Shown here piece by piece: positions 18,535 through 27,660 of a stretch of DNA of 47,678 nucleotides. The translations under genes were made by a program, and so were the position numbers. The first letter of the stretch is position 1. Each line of letters begins with the position of its first letter. The notes beneath the pieces are model-generated. The model worked only from the letters and a program-made list of their open reading frames with translations. It was not told the origin of the DNA and searched no databases. Source of the DNA: Longimicrobium sp. (GTDB lineage: Bacteria > Gemmatimonadota > Gemmatimonadetes > Longimicrobiales > Longimicrobiaceae); assembly GCA_036387335.1 (NCBI GenBank), contig DASVTZ010000151.1, positions 1-47,678 of the forward strand, in the 5' to 3' direction.

Positions 18535-19413
18535 ATGCAAACGGAGAGCAGCACGATGGCGATGGGCGGAGCCCTGGGCACCCAGGGCTCCATTCCCACG
18601 CTGGTCATACAGCCGGCGGGGCGCTTCGCCGCGATCGACTTTCGCGAGCTCTGGGCGTACCGGGGGCTCTTCTGGTTCCTGGTGTGGCGCGACATCAAGG
18701 TGCGCTACGCGCAGACCGTGCTGGGCGCGGGGTGGGCGGTGCTGCAGCCCCTGCTCACCACGCTGCTCTTCACCGTCATCTTTGGCACCTTCGCCAAGAT
18801 CCCGTCCGACGGGGTGCCGTACGCCGCCTTCGCCATCACGGCGCTGGTGCCGTGGACCTACTTCTCCACGGCGCTCACCGGGGCGAGCACCAGCCTGGTG
18901 GCGAGCACCAACCTGATCACCAAGGTGTACTTTCCGCGCCTGGTGATCCCCGCCGCGCCGGTGCTGGCCGGGCTGCTGGACTTCTTCATCGGCATGGTCA
19001 TCATCCTGGCGATGGTGGTGTTCTACGGCATCACCCCGTCGCCGCTGGCGCTGGTCATCGTCCCCATCGTGGTGGTGGTGATGGCGCTCACCGCGGCGGG
19101 GGTGGGGTCGTGGCTGGCCGCGCTCAACATCCAGTACCGCGACATCCGCTACGTGGTGCCCTTCCTGGTGCAGGTGTGGATGTACGCGTCGCCGGTGGTG
19201 TACCCCGCCTCGGTGGTGCCGGAGCGGTTCCGGCTGGTGTACGCGCTCAACCCCATGGTGGGCGTCATCGAGGGGCTGCGCGCCGCCTTCCTGAACACCG
19301 GCCAGGTGGGGTGGTCCACCATCGGGGTCTCCCTGGGGATGGGGTTGCTGCTCTTCGTGGGCGGGGTCCTCTACTTCCGGCGCGTGGAGCGCACCTTCGC
19401 TGACGTGGCGTGA
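18535..19413 (+). CDS. wzm: ABC-type polysaccharide exporter, permease (Wzm-like)
   Basis: A 292-aa inner-membrane protein of the ABC-2 transporter family. It opens with the amphipathic IDFRELWAYRGLFWFL segment and the RDIKVRYAQTVLGAGWAVLQP motif typical of KpsM/Wzm permeases, followed by about six membrane helices. It forms the channel through which the lipid-linked glycan crosses the inner membrane, powered by the ATPase encoded 23 bases downstream. The ATG at 18535 has AGAGG directly abutting it; the in-frame ATG at 18556, with GGAG nine bases upstream, may be the true start, which would remove seven residues. Confidence 0.92.
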   Translation: MQTESSTMAMGGALGTQGSIPTLVIQPAGRFAAIDFRELWAYRGLFWFLVWRDIKVRYAQTVLGAGWAVLQPLLTTLLFTVIFGTFAKIPSDGVPYAAFAITALVPWTYFSTALTGASTSLVASTNLITKVYFPRLVIPAAPVLAGLLDFFIGMVIILAMVVFYGITPSPLALVIVPIVVVVMALTAAGVGSWLAALNIQYRDIRYVVPFLVQVWMYASPVVYPASVVPERFRLVYALNPMVGVIEGLRAAFLNTGQVGWSTIGVSLGMGLLLFVGGVLYFRRVERTFADVA

Positions 19414-19436
19414 GCCATCGGAACCGCTGATCCTGG

Positions 19437-20807
19437 ATGTCGAACACCGCCATACGCGCCGAGCACCTCGGCAAGCAGTACCGGATCGGGGCCCGCGCCG
19501 AGCCGTACAAGACGGTCCGCGAGTCGCTGCAGCGCGCCGTCACCACGCCGGCGAGGCGCGCGGCGGGGCTGCTGCGCACGGGGAAGTGGGCGCGCGAGTC
19601 CGAGGGCGAGCTGGTGTGGGCGCTGCGCGACGTCTCGTTCGACGTGAAGCACGGCGAGGTGCTGGGCGTCATCGGCCGCAACGGGGCGGGCAAGAGCACG
19701 CTGCTCAAGATCCTCTCCCGCATCACGCCGCCCAGCGTGGGGCGCGCCGAAGTGCACGGCCGCATCGGCTCGCTGCTGGAGGTGGGCACCGGCTTCCACC
19801 CCGAGCTCACGGGGCGCGAGAACATCTTCCTGAACGGCGCCTTCCTGGGGATGGACCGCGCGTACATCACGCGCCGCATGGAAGAGATCGTGGAGTTCAG
19901 CGGGGTGGGGAAGTTCCTGGACACCCCGGTCAAGCGCTACTCCAGCGGGATGTACCTGCGCCTGGCCTTCGCCGTGGCGGCGCACCTGGAGCCGGAGATC
20001 CTGATCGTGGACGAGGTGCTCGCCGTGGGCGACACCGCCTTCCAGGAGAAGTGCGTGGCCCGCATGGGCACCGTGGCCCGCGAGGGGCGCACGGTGCTCT
20101 TCGTGAGCCACAACATGACGGCGGTGCACTCGCTGTGCACCCGCTGCGTGGTGATCCAGGAGGGGCGCGTGAAGTTCGACGGCGACACCGAGGAAGCGAT
20201 CCTGGAGTACCAGACCGCCGCGCACGGGAGCGACGAGGACGGCCCGCGCGGCGAGTGGGACTACTCCGGCCGCAGCCCGGCGAGCATACCGGCCGGCAAG
20301 CCGATCATCCGCAAGGTGATGCTGCAGGACGAGATGGGGCGCGTGACCGACACGCTCCCCGTGAGCCGCCCGGCGCGCATGGTGATCGAGGTGGACGGGC
20401 TGTCGGAGTACCCCAACCCCGTGGTGGGCGTGCTCTTCAAGTCGTACAACGACCAGAACATGCTGGGCTTCAACACCGCCATGCGCCCGCCCGTGATCCG
20501 CGGCCGGCGGCAGGGACGCGAGGAGCTGGTGCTGGAGATCCCCCGCGTCCCCTTTACCCCGGGCACGTACTGGATCGACATCGGCGTGGACGACGCGGGG
20601 GTGCGGCGGCTGGACTACGTGGACCACGCGGTGCGCATGGTGGTGGCCGAGTTCGACGTGTACGGCAGCGGCGTGGCCATCAAGGCGGAGCACGGCGTGG
20701 TGTACCTGGACGGCGAGTGGGAGCTGCGCCCCGCCCCGCCCGCGGACGGCGCCGCGGTCGGGCTGATCGAGCAGGTTGATTCCCCGGATGGAGTTTTCAC
20801 CGCATGA
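19437..20807 (+). CDS. wzt: ABC-type polysaccharide exporter, ATPase with carbohydrate-binding tail (Wzt-like)
   Basis: A 456-aa ATP-binding subunit of the exporter. The nucleotide-binding domain has Walker A GRNGAGKST (80-88), a signature written SSGMYLRLAFA (from 169), Walker B ILIVDEVLAVGD (from 188) and the H-loop SHN (H225). After about residue 265, a further 180 residues form a beta-rich Wzt_C-type domain. In known O-antigen exporters this tail recognises the modified non-reducing end of the finished chain. Its stop overlaps the start of a methyltransferase by ATGA, suggesting that a methyl cap could be the export signal; this is inference. Confidence 0.93.
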   Translation: MSNTAIRAEHLGKQYRIGARAEPYKTVRESLQRAVTTPARRAAGLLRTGKWARESEGELVWALRDVSFDVKHGEVLGVIGRNGAGKSTLLKILSRITPPSVGRAEVHGRIGSLLEVGTGFHPELTGRENIFLNGAFLGMDRAYITRRMEEIVEFSGVGKFLDTPVKRYSSGMYLRLAFAVAAHLEPEILIVDEVLAVGDTAFQEKCVARMGTVAREGRTVLFVSHNMTAVHSLCTRCVVIQEGRVKFDGDTEEAILEYQTAAHGSDEDGPRGEWDYSGRSPASIPAGKPIIRKVMLQDEMGRVTDTLPVSRPARMVIEVDGLSEYPNPVVGVLFKSYNDQNMLGFNTAMRPPVIRGRRQGREELVLEIPRVPFTPGTYWIDIGVDDAGVRRLDYVDHAVRMVVAEFDVYGSGVAIKAEHGVVYLDGEWELRPAPPADGAAVGLIEQVDSPDGVFTA

Positions 20808-21454
20808 AGCTGATCGTAGGGTGTGGTCCCAAGCCCGTGCCCGAGGGGTGGGTTGGGGTCGACGTGAACGAGGACTACCTGCGCAGGGCCCGGGAGATCT
20901 CTCCATCCACGGAAGTGTTCTACGGCGACGCCACGAACCTTCCCTTCGAGGACGACTCGGTGGACGAGCTGGTGTGCTGGGAGGTGCTGGAGCACATCGA
21001 GGACAAGGAGAAGGCGCTCAGCGAGTTCCACCGCGTCTCCAAGCCGGGGGCCAAGCTGACGCTCACCACTCCCATGCTGCACATAGAGCAGGAGCTGGGG
21101 CGGCGCTCGCGCAACTACCAGCAGAGCGTGGTGGACACGCAGCACCAGTTCTGCGTGCCGCCCGAGGAGACGCTGAGCCTCATCAAGCGCTACTACGACC
21201 TCAGCCGCGTGTGGTACGCGCCCGAGGCGTACGCCTACTGCCGCGCCATCGCGCCGCTGCTGGACGAGTACGACGTGCGCTTCAACGACGCGGGCGACCT
21301 GGTGGGCGAGAACGCGAAGCTGGTGCACGAGCTGGCGACGAAGAAGCAGCGCCGCACGTCGTGGTTCTGGCGGCTGGTGAACCGCGTGCGCCCCTACTCC
21401 GCCACCAAGTCGATCTGCATCGCGGGCGAGTGCCGGAAGCCGCTGGCCGCCTGA
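20804..21454 (+). CDS. SAM-dependent methyltransferase coupled to wzt
   Basis: A 216-aa class I methyltransferase. Motif I is at the extreme N-terminus (LIVGCGPKPVPEGW), followed by GVDVNEDYLRRA, the motif II/III region FYGDATNLPFEDDSVDELV and the WEVLEHIEDKEKAL helix. The C-terminal 70 residues are basic and less typical. Four-base overlap with wzt implies joint translation. Candidate chain-terminating or chain-modifying enzyme whose product would be read by the Wzt tail; the acceptor is unknown. Confidence 0.8.
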   Translation: MKLIVGCGPKPVPEGWVGVDVNEDYLRRAREISPSTEVFYGDATNLPFEDDSVDELVCWEVLEHIEDKEKALSEFHRVSKPGAKLTLTTPMLHIEQELGRRSRNYQQSVVDTQHQFCVPPEETLSLIKRYYDLSRVWYAPEAYAYCRAIAPLLDEYDVRFNDAGDLVGENAKLVHELATKKQRRTSWFWRLVNRVRPYSATKSICIAGECRKPLAA

Positions 21455-21470
21455 GCCGGGGGCCGGGCAG

Positions 21471-22664
21471 ATGACGGAGAGCGCGGGCGTGCGGCGGGCG
21501 CTGGCGAGCTGGACCTCGCTGCGCGCGGCCGCCGTGGCACTGTACGGCGCCGCCGCGGCCAACCGCCGGCTGGGGGGAGCGGGGCGGGGGAGCGTGCGCC
21601 GGGTGGTGCACGTCTCTCCCGCCTTCTTCGGCGGCGGGTCCATCATCGGCGGGGGCGAGCGCTACGCCGTGAGCCTGGCGCAGGCGATGGCCGGGCTGGT
21701 GGAGACCGTCTTCCTGAGCTTCGGGCCGGAGCGCCGCACGGAGCAGCACGGTGCGCTGCGGGTGGAGATCTTTCCCATCCTGGAGCTCAAGGACGGGGTG
21801 CCGTTCGACCCGGTGTCGTTCTCCTTTCTGCCGATGCTGCGCGGCTTCGACGTGGTGCACTGCCACCAGTACCGCACCATCGTCACGAACTTCGCGGCGC
21901 TGGCGGGCGCGGCGCTGGGGAAGCGGGTGTTCGTGACCGACCTGGGCGGCACGGGGCGCCACTTCACGCACGTGCTGCCGGTGGCGCGCGTGGTGACCGG
22001 CTTCCTGCCCATCTCCGAGTTCGGCGCGCGCGTGCTGCCGGACGGGGAGCACGGGACGGTGATCCACGGCGGCGTGGACGACAGCTTCCTGGAGATCCCC
22101 CCCGCCGCCGGCCCCAAGCCGCCCCGGGTGCTCTTCGTGGGCCGCCTGCTGCCGCACAAGGGGATCGACGACCTGGTCCGCGCGGTGGAGCCGGGGTGGG
22201 AGCTGGTGGTGATGGGAAGGCCGTACAGCCCGGAGTACTTTGCCCTCCTCCAGGAGCTGGCGGCGGGGAAGAACGTGCGCTTCGTGACCGACGCGAGCGA
22301 CGAGGAGCTGGTGCGCGCCTACCGCGAAGCCGCCGTCACGGTGCTCCCCTCCGTGTACCGCGACACGTACGGCGTGCACCACGAGATCCCCGAGCTCCTG
22401 GGGCTGGTGCTGCTGGAGAGCATGGCGTGCGGCACGCCGGCCATCTGCACCGACGTGGGGGGGATGCCGGAGTTCGTGGACGAGGGCGTGACCGGCTTCG
22501 TGGTGCCGCCCAACTCGCCCGATGCGCTCCGCGAGCGGATCGCCTTCCTGCTGGACAACCCGGCGGAGGCGGCGGCCATGGGGCAGCGCGGGCGCGAGAC
22601 GGTCGCGCGGCGCTTCACCTGGCGCGCGGTGGCGGAGCGCTGCCTGCGGGCGTACGGCGGTTGA
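21471..22664 (+). CDS. GT4-family glycosyltransferase
   Basis: A 397-aa GT-B-fold enzyme. A 40-residue alanine-rich leader precedes the N-domain (VVHVSPAFFGGGSIIGGGER). The C-domain opens at VLFVGRLLPHKGIDDLVRA, and the nucleotide-sugar/diphosphate motif E-x7-E appears as ELLGLVLLESMACGTPA. Retaining transferase with unknown donor and acceptor. First of three GT4 genes directly following the exporter and methyltransferase. Confidence 0.85.
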   Translation: MTESAGVRRALASWTSLRAAAVALYGAAAANRRLGGAGRGSVRRVVHVSPAFFGGGSIIGGGERYAVSLAQAMAGLVETVFLSFGPERRTEQHGALRVEIFPILELKDGVPFDPVSFSFLPMLRGFDVVHCHQYRTIVTNFAALAGAALGKRVFVTDLGGTGRHFTHVLPVARVVTGFLPISEFGARVLPDGEHGTVIHGGVDDSFLEIPPAAGPKPPRVLFVGRLLPHKGIDDLVRAVEPGWELVVMGRPYSPEYFALLQELAAGKNVRFVTDASDEELVRAYREAAVTVLPSVYRDTYGVHHEIPELLGLVLLESMACGTPAICTDVGGMPEFVDEGVTGFVVPPNSPDALRERIAFLLDNPAEAAAMGQRGRETVARRFTWRAVAERCLRAYGG

Positions 22665-22669
22665 CGCCG

Positions 22670-23881
22670 ATGCGCATCCTGGTGGTCTCCAACTTCTATC
22701 CACCCCACTTCATCGGCGGCTACGAGCTGGGCTGCGCCACGGCGGTGGAGGCGCTGCGCCTGCGCGGGCACCAGGTGGCGGTGCTCACCAGCACGTACGG
22801 CGGGAGCGGGCCGCGCAGCGAGGGCGAGGTGCACCGCTGGATGACGGGCGTGGGCCCCGAGCCCGCCCGCGCGTGGCGCCCGGCCCCCGTGCGGCGCCTG
22901 GCCACGCTGGCGCGGCTGGTGCGCAAGGAGCGGGGGAACTGGGCGGCGCTGCGCCGGCTGGCGGCGGAGTTCCGCCCGGACGTGGTGTACGTGTGGAACC
23001 CGGTGGGCACCTCCGTCTCGCTGGCCGCGGCGCTGCCGGCGCTGGGAATGCCCACGGCCTTCTACGTGTTCGACGAGTGGATGGCGCGTGGCGACGACCT
23101 GGTCCTCCGCTTCTGGAAGGGCGGCGGCGTCCCGGCGCGCGTGGCGGCGGCGGCGGGGATGCCGGCCGTGAGCGGCGGGGTGGCCTTTCGCAACGTGCAA
23201 TTCGGCAGCGCGTACCTGGCCGAGGCCGTGCGCGCCGCCGGCGTGCGCACCGAGGGCGCCCGCACCATCCACTGGGGGATCGATCCGGCCACCTTTCCCT
23301 TTCGCGCCGAGCCCCGTCCCGAGGTGCGCAGGCTGCTCTTCGTCGGGCAGGTGCTGCCGCACAAGGGGGTGCACACGGTGATCGAGGCGCTCGCCCTGCT
23401 CGAAGCGCCGGCCACCCTCACCATCGCGGGCGACGCGGACAATCCGTACGGGCACGAGCTGCGGCGGCGCGTGGGCGAGCTGGGGCTGGAGGAGGCGGTG
23501 AGCTTTCGCGGCCGGGTGCCACGCGCGGAGATCGTGGCGCTGTACCACGACCACGACGTGCTCGTCTTTCCCTCCGTGTGGAACGAGCCGTTCGGCATCA
23601 CGATCCTGGAGGCGATGGCGTGCGGCCTCCCCGTCGTCGCGACCGGCACCGGCGGCAGCGGCGAGATCGTGCGCGACGGCGAGAACGCGCTCGTCTTCGC
23701 GCCCGGCGACGCGGCGGCGTGCGCGCGGCAGGTCGGACGGCTGATGGAGGATGACGCGCTGTTCGAGCGCGTCCGGCGCAACGCGCGCGAGTCGGTGGAG
23801 CGCCACTTCACCCTCGAGCGCACGATCGAGCAGATCGAGGAAGGGCTGCGCGCGGCCGTCGCGGCCGGGAGCGCGGCGTGA
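22670..23881 (+). CDS. GT4-family glycosyltransferase
   Basis: A 403-aa GT-B enzyme starting at the ATG of MRILVVSNFYPPHFIGGYEL, a typical N-terminal GT4 opening with the glycine-rich acceptor/phosphate loop. The C-domain begins near RLLFVGQVLPHKGVHTVIEA, and the E-x7-E motif reads EPFGITILEAMACGLPVV. It starts five bases after the preceding stop and overlaps the next gene by GTGA. Donor sugar unknown. Confidence 0.87.
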   Translation: MRILVVSNFYPPHFIGGYELGCATAVEALRLRGHQVAVLTSTYGGSGPRSEGEVHRWMTGVGPEPARAWRPAPVRRLATLARLVRKERGNWAALRRLAAEFRPDVVYVWNPVGTSVSLAAALPALGMPTAFYVFDEWMARGDDLVLRFWKGGGVPARVAAAAGMPAVSGGVAFRNVQFGSAYLAEAVRAAGVRTEGARTIHWGIDPATFPFRAEPRPEVRRLLFVGQVLPHKGVHTVIEALALLEAPATLTIAGDADNPYGHELRRRVGELGLEEAVSFRGRVPRAEIVALYHDHDVLVFPSVWNEPFGITILEAMACGLPVVATGTGGSGEIVRDGENALVFAPGDAAACARQVGRLMEDDALFERVRRNARESVERHFTLERTIEQIEEGLRAAVAAGSAA

Positions 23882-25170
23882 CGCCGGGCGCGCCGCTGCG
23901 GGTGGTGTACGACGTGTCAATCCTGGGCGCTGGGCACCGGTCGCAGCTCAGCCGCACGGGCACCTACCGCGTGACGGAGCGGCTCGCGCACGGGCTGGCC
24001 GCCGCGCCGGAATGCGAGCTGCGCTTCGCGGCGGTGGAATCGGCGCGGGTGCGCGGGCTGGCGCGGGCGCACGTCGCCGAGGATGCGTCGCTGCGGCACG
24101 TGCCGCTGGTGGCGCCGCCGCGCGCGGGGCTGGTGGACGCGCTCGCGCACCCGCTGCTGCGTATGGACCTGCGCCCGTCAGACGCGAAGCACGTGCGCGT
24201 CGCGCGCGGCGTGATGGCGCGCGGGGTCAAGGCCGCCGAGGCCGCGCTGGGGCACCGCCGGCTGGGCGACTGGGTGGACGCCGACGTCTTCCACTCCCCC
24301 TCCGCGCCGCTGCCGCGCTGGGCGGGGCGGGGAAGGCCGCCCGCGCGCCTGCTCACCGTGCTCGACCTGATCCCGGTGCTCTTCCCCGAGCTGTTCGACG
24401 TCCACGTGCTGCGCCGCTTCCGGGCCGTGCTCGCCAGCCTGGACCGCGACGCGTGGGCGATCTGCATCTCCGCCTCCGGGCGCGACGACCTGTGCGAGCA
24501 CACGGGAATCGACCCGGCGCGGGTCTTCGTCACCCCGCTGGCCGCCGCGCCGGACCTCTTCCACCCCGTGACGGACGCGGAGCGGATCGCGGAGGTGAAG
24601 GCGCGCTACGGGATCCCCGACGCGCCGTACCTGCTGAGCCTCAACACGCTGGAGCCGCGAAAGAACATGGATCACGCGATCCGCTCGTTCGTCCGGCTGG
24701 TGCGCGACGAGGGGGTGCGTGACCTGTACTTCGTGCTCGCGGGGACGAAGGGGTGGCACCACGACGGGATCTTCGAGGCGATCTCCGGCGCCGGCGACTT
24801 GCGCGGGCGCATCATCCTTCCCGGCTTCGTGGCGGACGAGAACCTGGCCGCGCTCTACAGCGGCGCCACCGCGTTCGTCTACCCGTCGCTCTACGAGGGA
24901 TTCGGGCTGCCGCCGCTGGAGGCCATGCAGTGCGGCGTCCCCGTCATCACCTCCAACACCTCCTCGCTCCCTGAGGTCGTGGGCGACGCGGGCATCTTGC
25001 TCGACCCGCGCGACGGGGACGCGCTCTGCCAGGCGATGCTCGACGTCTACCGCACCCCCGCGCTGCGAGAGACGCTGCGCGAGCGGTCGCTGGCGCGCGC
25101 GCGGCACTTCAGCTGGGAGCGGTGCACCCGCGACACCATCGCCGCCTACCGCGCCGCCAGTGCGTCGTAA
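23878..25170 (+). CDS. GT4-family glycosyltransferase
   Basis: A 430-aa GT-B enzyme with a GTG start overlapping the previous stop. Features are VVYDVSILG at the N-terminus, a [14 protein letters not shown] segment shared with mannosyl/rhamnosyl-type GT4 enzymes, [18 protein letters not shown] at the start of the C-domain and the motif [18 protein letters not shown]. It closes this operon: about 50 bases later a new promoter begins. It resembles the 25315 gene in its central DLIP segment. Confidence 0.87.
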   Translation: MTPGAPLRVVYDVSILGAGHRSQLSRTGTYRVTERLAHGLAAAPECELRFAAVESARVRGLARAHVAEDASLRHVPLVAPPRAGLVDALAHPLLRMDLRPSDAKHVRVARGVMARGVKAAEAALGHRRLGDWVDADVFHSPSAPLPRWAGRGRPPARLLTVLDLIPVLFPELFDVHVLRRFRAVLASLDRDAWAICISASGRDDLCEHTGIDPARVFVTPLAAAPDLFHPVTDAERIAEVKARYGIPDAPYLLSLNTLEPRKNMDHAIRSFVRLVRDEGVRDLYFVLAGTKGWHHDGIFEAISGAGDLRGRIILPGFVADENLAALYSGATAFVYPSLYEGFGLPPLEAMQCGVPVITSNTSSLPEVVGDAGILLDPRDGDALCQAMLDVYRTPALRETLRERSLARARHFSWERCTRDTIAAYRAASAS

Positions 25171-25219
25171 CACGTTGCGCGGGTGGAACTTGGGTGCTCC
25201 GTGCGGCCTCGCGGGGCCA

Positions 25220-25248
25220 TTGCAAAGGTGCGCGGGTTGCTCTAAATT
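25220..25248 (+). promoter_or_regulatory. Sigma70-like promoter of the second glycosyltransferase operon
   Basis: TTGCAA (25220-25225) and TAAATT (25243-25248) are spaced by 17 bases, 67 bases before the ATG at 25315. The -10 hexamer and the bases after it are nearly identical to the promoter at 12931. Confidence 0.7.
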
Positions 25249-25314
25249 CGGGATTCCAACGGAACGGGGCGCCCTCGGCCGGCGCGCGGAGCCAGACGGG
25301 GCGGAGGGATGACG

Positions 25315-26472
25315 ATGGCGGCGGATGGCACGGCAGGCCCGGGGCGCCGCATGACGCTGGGGATGGACGCGCGCGCGGTCCACAGCACCGGCGTGGGGCG
25401 CTACGTGCGGGAGGTGCTCGCCGCCCTCTTCGCGGACCCGCGCTTCGGCCGCCTGGTGCTGCTGGGCGAGCCGGACGAGCTCCACGCGCTGCTGGCGGAC
25501 TGGGGCGCGGAAGACCAGGCCACCGTCCTCCCCTTTCCGCGCAGCTGGAGCAGCCACCAGTCGCAGCTCGCCTGGGCCCGGATGGCGGCCCGCGGCCAGA
25601 CCCGCGCGGACGTGTGGCACTTCCCGTTTTCGGACGTGCCCCTGCTGCTGCACCCGCGCCGCAGCGTGGTGACGGTGCACGACCTGATCCCCATCAAGCT
25701 GCCGGGGCTGGTGCGCAGGCGCGAGCGGATCGCCTCCACCATCATCCTGCACGCGGGGGCCCGGCTCGCCTGGCGGATGATCGCCGACTCGGAGTCCACG
25801 CGGCGCGACATCGTGTCGTACGTGCCGGGCGCGGCGAAGAAGGTGGAGGTGGTGCCGCTGGGCGTGGGCCCCTCGTTCCGCCCGCTGGAGCCCGCCGAGG
25901 CCGCGCACTGCGCGCGCGCGCAGGGGCTGCGGCCGTACCTGTTCTGCGTGGGGAACCGCTTTCCGCACAAGAACCACGTGGCCGCCGTGGACACGCTGGC
26001 GCGGGTGCGGGCGGGGGGGAGCGCCATGCGGCTGGTGGTGGCCGGGGGCACGGCCAACGCCCACTGGCCCCAGGTGATGCGCCACGCCGAGGCGCTCGGG
26101 GTGGCGGACGCCGTGGTGGACCTGGGCAAGGTGAGCGAGACGGAGCTCCGCTGCCTGTACGCGCACTGCACGGCCTTCCTCTTTCCCTCGCTCTATGAGG
26201 GGTTCGGGCTCCCCGTGCTGGAGGCGATGGCGTGCGGCGCGCCGGTGATCGCCTCCAACCGCACGTCGGTTCCGGAGGTGATGGGCGAGGGCGGGCTCTC
26301 CGTGGACCCCGGCGACAGCCAGGCCATGGCGGACGCGGTGGCGCGGCTGGAGCGGGACCCCGGCCTGCGCGCCGAGTGGATACGAAAGGGGCGGGAGCAG
26401 GCGGCCCGCTTCACATGGGAGAGCACCACGCAGCGGACGATGGAGATCCTGTACCGCGCCGCGTGTTCGTGA
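25315..26472 (+). CDS. GT4-family glycosyltransferase
   Basis: A 385-aa GT-B enzyme. MTLGMDARAVHSTGVGRYVRE near the N-terminus is the common opening of mannosyltransferase-type GT4 proteins. TVHDLIPIKLPGL, CVGNRFPHKNHVAAVDTL and EGFGLPVLEAMACGAPVIAS follow. Two ATGs are six bases apart; GGAGG sits seven bases before the second (25315) but only one before the first (25309), so the second is preferred. First gene of its operon. Confidence 0.87.
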   Translation: MAADGTAGPGRRMTLGMDARAVHSTGVGRYVREVLAALFADPRFGRLVLLGEPDELHALLADWGAEDQATVLPFPRSWSSHQSQLAWARMAARGQTRADVWHFPFSDVPLLLHPRRSVVTVHDLIPIKLPGLVRRRERIASTIILHAGARLAWRMIADSESTRRDIVSYVPGAAKKVEVVPLGVGPSFRPLEPAEAAHCARAQGLRPYLFCVGNRFPHKNHVAAVDTLARVRAGGSAMRLVVAGGTANAHWPQVMRHAEALGVADAVVDLGKVSETELRCLYAHCTAFLFPSLYEGFGLPVLEAMACGAPVIASNRTSVPEVMGEGGLSVDPGDSQAMADAVARLERDPGLRAEWIRKGREQAARFTWESTTQRTMEILYRAACS

Positions 26473-26484
26473 ACCAGGGTGGGA

Positions 26485-27657
26485 ATGAAGCGCGTACTGA
26501 TGTACGATCCGTATCACGACTGTGCCTTCGGGGCGCAGCGTGCCATGATCACGCTGGCGGAAGGGATCCGCGAGCGTGGCTTCGAGCCGATCATCGCCAC
26601 CGGCAAGGAGGGGATGCTCACGCGGATCGCCCGTGAAGCGGGGCTGCGCGTGGAAGTCATCCCCGTACCCGCCACCCTGGACATCTTCGGCGGGGCCGCG
26701 CTCGCCGCGTCGGCGCCCCGCAAGGTGCTGATCTCCTTTTCGCTGCTGATGTACGCCATGCGCGTGCTGCGCCACGCCCGGCGGGTGGGGGCCGACATCC
26801 TGTACGCCAACGAGCTGCGCAGCGTCTTCTTCCTCACGCCCAGCAAGCTGCTCCTGCGCAAGCGGCTCTTCTGGACGATCCACGGCGGGCCGTCGTTCCG
26901 CGGGCTATCCGCGCTGGGCGCGTGGGCAGCGGACGAGATGATGATGGTGTCCAGGGCGGCGGCCAAGGCCCTCCCGCCCCGGGCCAGGGAGCGCGCGCGC
27001 GCCAAGCTCTCCGTCAACTACGCGGGGATCGACGCGTCGGGGTACGCGCCCGCCCCCAGCGACGAGGCGCGCCGCGAGCTCCGCCGCCGCTTCGGGCTTC
27101 CGGAAGAGGGGCTGCTGATCGCCACCGCCGGGTCGATCTGCCATCGCAAGGGGTACGACACCCTGCTCTCGGCGCTGGAGCGCGTGGTGCCCGGCGGCCC
27201 CGCGGTGCACCTGGCCATCGCGGGCGACCTGGCGCGCGAGACGGACGCGGAGTACATGGCCGCGCTGCGGCGCCAGGTGGAGGAGAAGCGCCTTCCCGTC
27301 ACCTTTTTGGGGTGGCGCGACGACCTGCCGGCGCTCCTTTCCGCCAGCGACATCTTCGTCCTCGCCTCGCGCGAGGAGGGGCTGGGGATCGTGACGCTGG
27401 AGGCGATGGCCACCCACCTGCCCGTCATCGTGACCTACGCGGGCGGCAGCGAGGAGACGGTGGTGGACGGCGAGAGCGGACTGATCGTGCAGCCGGACGA
27501 CCCCGAAGCGCTCGCCGGGCGGCTGCGCATGCTGATGGACGACGCCGGCCTCCGCGCCCGGCTGGGTGCCAGGGCGCGCGAGCGGTGCCTGGACGTCTTC
27601 GCCCAGACGCGCTACAAGGACCGCTTCGCCGCGCTCCTGCGCGGGGAGAGGGAGTAG
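26485..27657 (+). CDS. GT4-family glycosyltransferase
   Basis: A 390-aa GT-B enzyme. The N-domain opens MKRVLMYDPYHDCAFGAQRA, and the C-domain begins at LIATAGSICHRKGYDTLLSA. The E-x7-E motif is EGLGIVTLEAMATHLPVIV, with histidine in place of the usual CG before LPV. The ATG at 26485 follows AGGGTGGG; a GTG six bases earlier is in frame but lies inside that ribosome site. The next gene begins three bases after its stop. Confidence 0.86.
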   Translation: MKRVLMYDPYHDCAFGAQRAMITLAEGIRERGFEPIIATGKEGMLTRIAREAGLRVEVIPVPATLDIFGGAALAASAPRKVLISFSLLMYAMRVLRHARRVGADILYANELRSVFFLTPSKLLLRKRLFWTIHGGPSFRGLSALGAWAADEMMMVSRAAAKALPPRARERARAKLSVNYAGIDASGYAPAPSDEARRELRRRFGLPEEGLLIATAGSICHRKGYDTLLSALERVVPGGPAVHLAIAGDLARETDAEYMAALRRQVEEKRLPVTFLGWRDDLPALLSASDIFVLASREEGLGIVTLEAMATHLPVIVTYAGGSEETVVDGESGLIVQPDDPEALAGRLRMLMDDAGLRARLGARARERCLDVFAQTRYKDRFAALLRGERE

Positions 27658-27660
27658 CGC

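Noticed and set aside
26461-26484. GTG at 26479 as start of the 26485 glycosyltransferase
   Set aside because: The GTG lies inside the AGGGTGGG ribosome site that serves the ATG six bases later.
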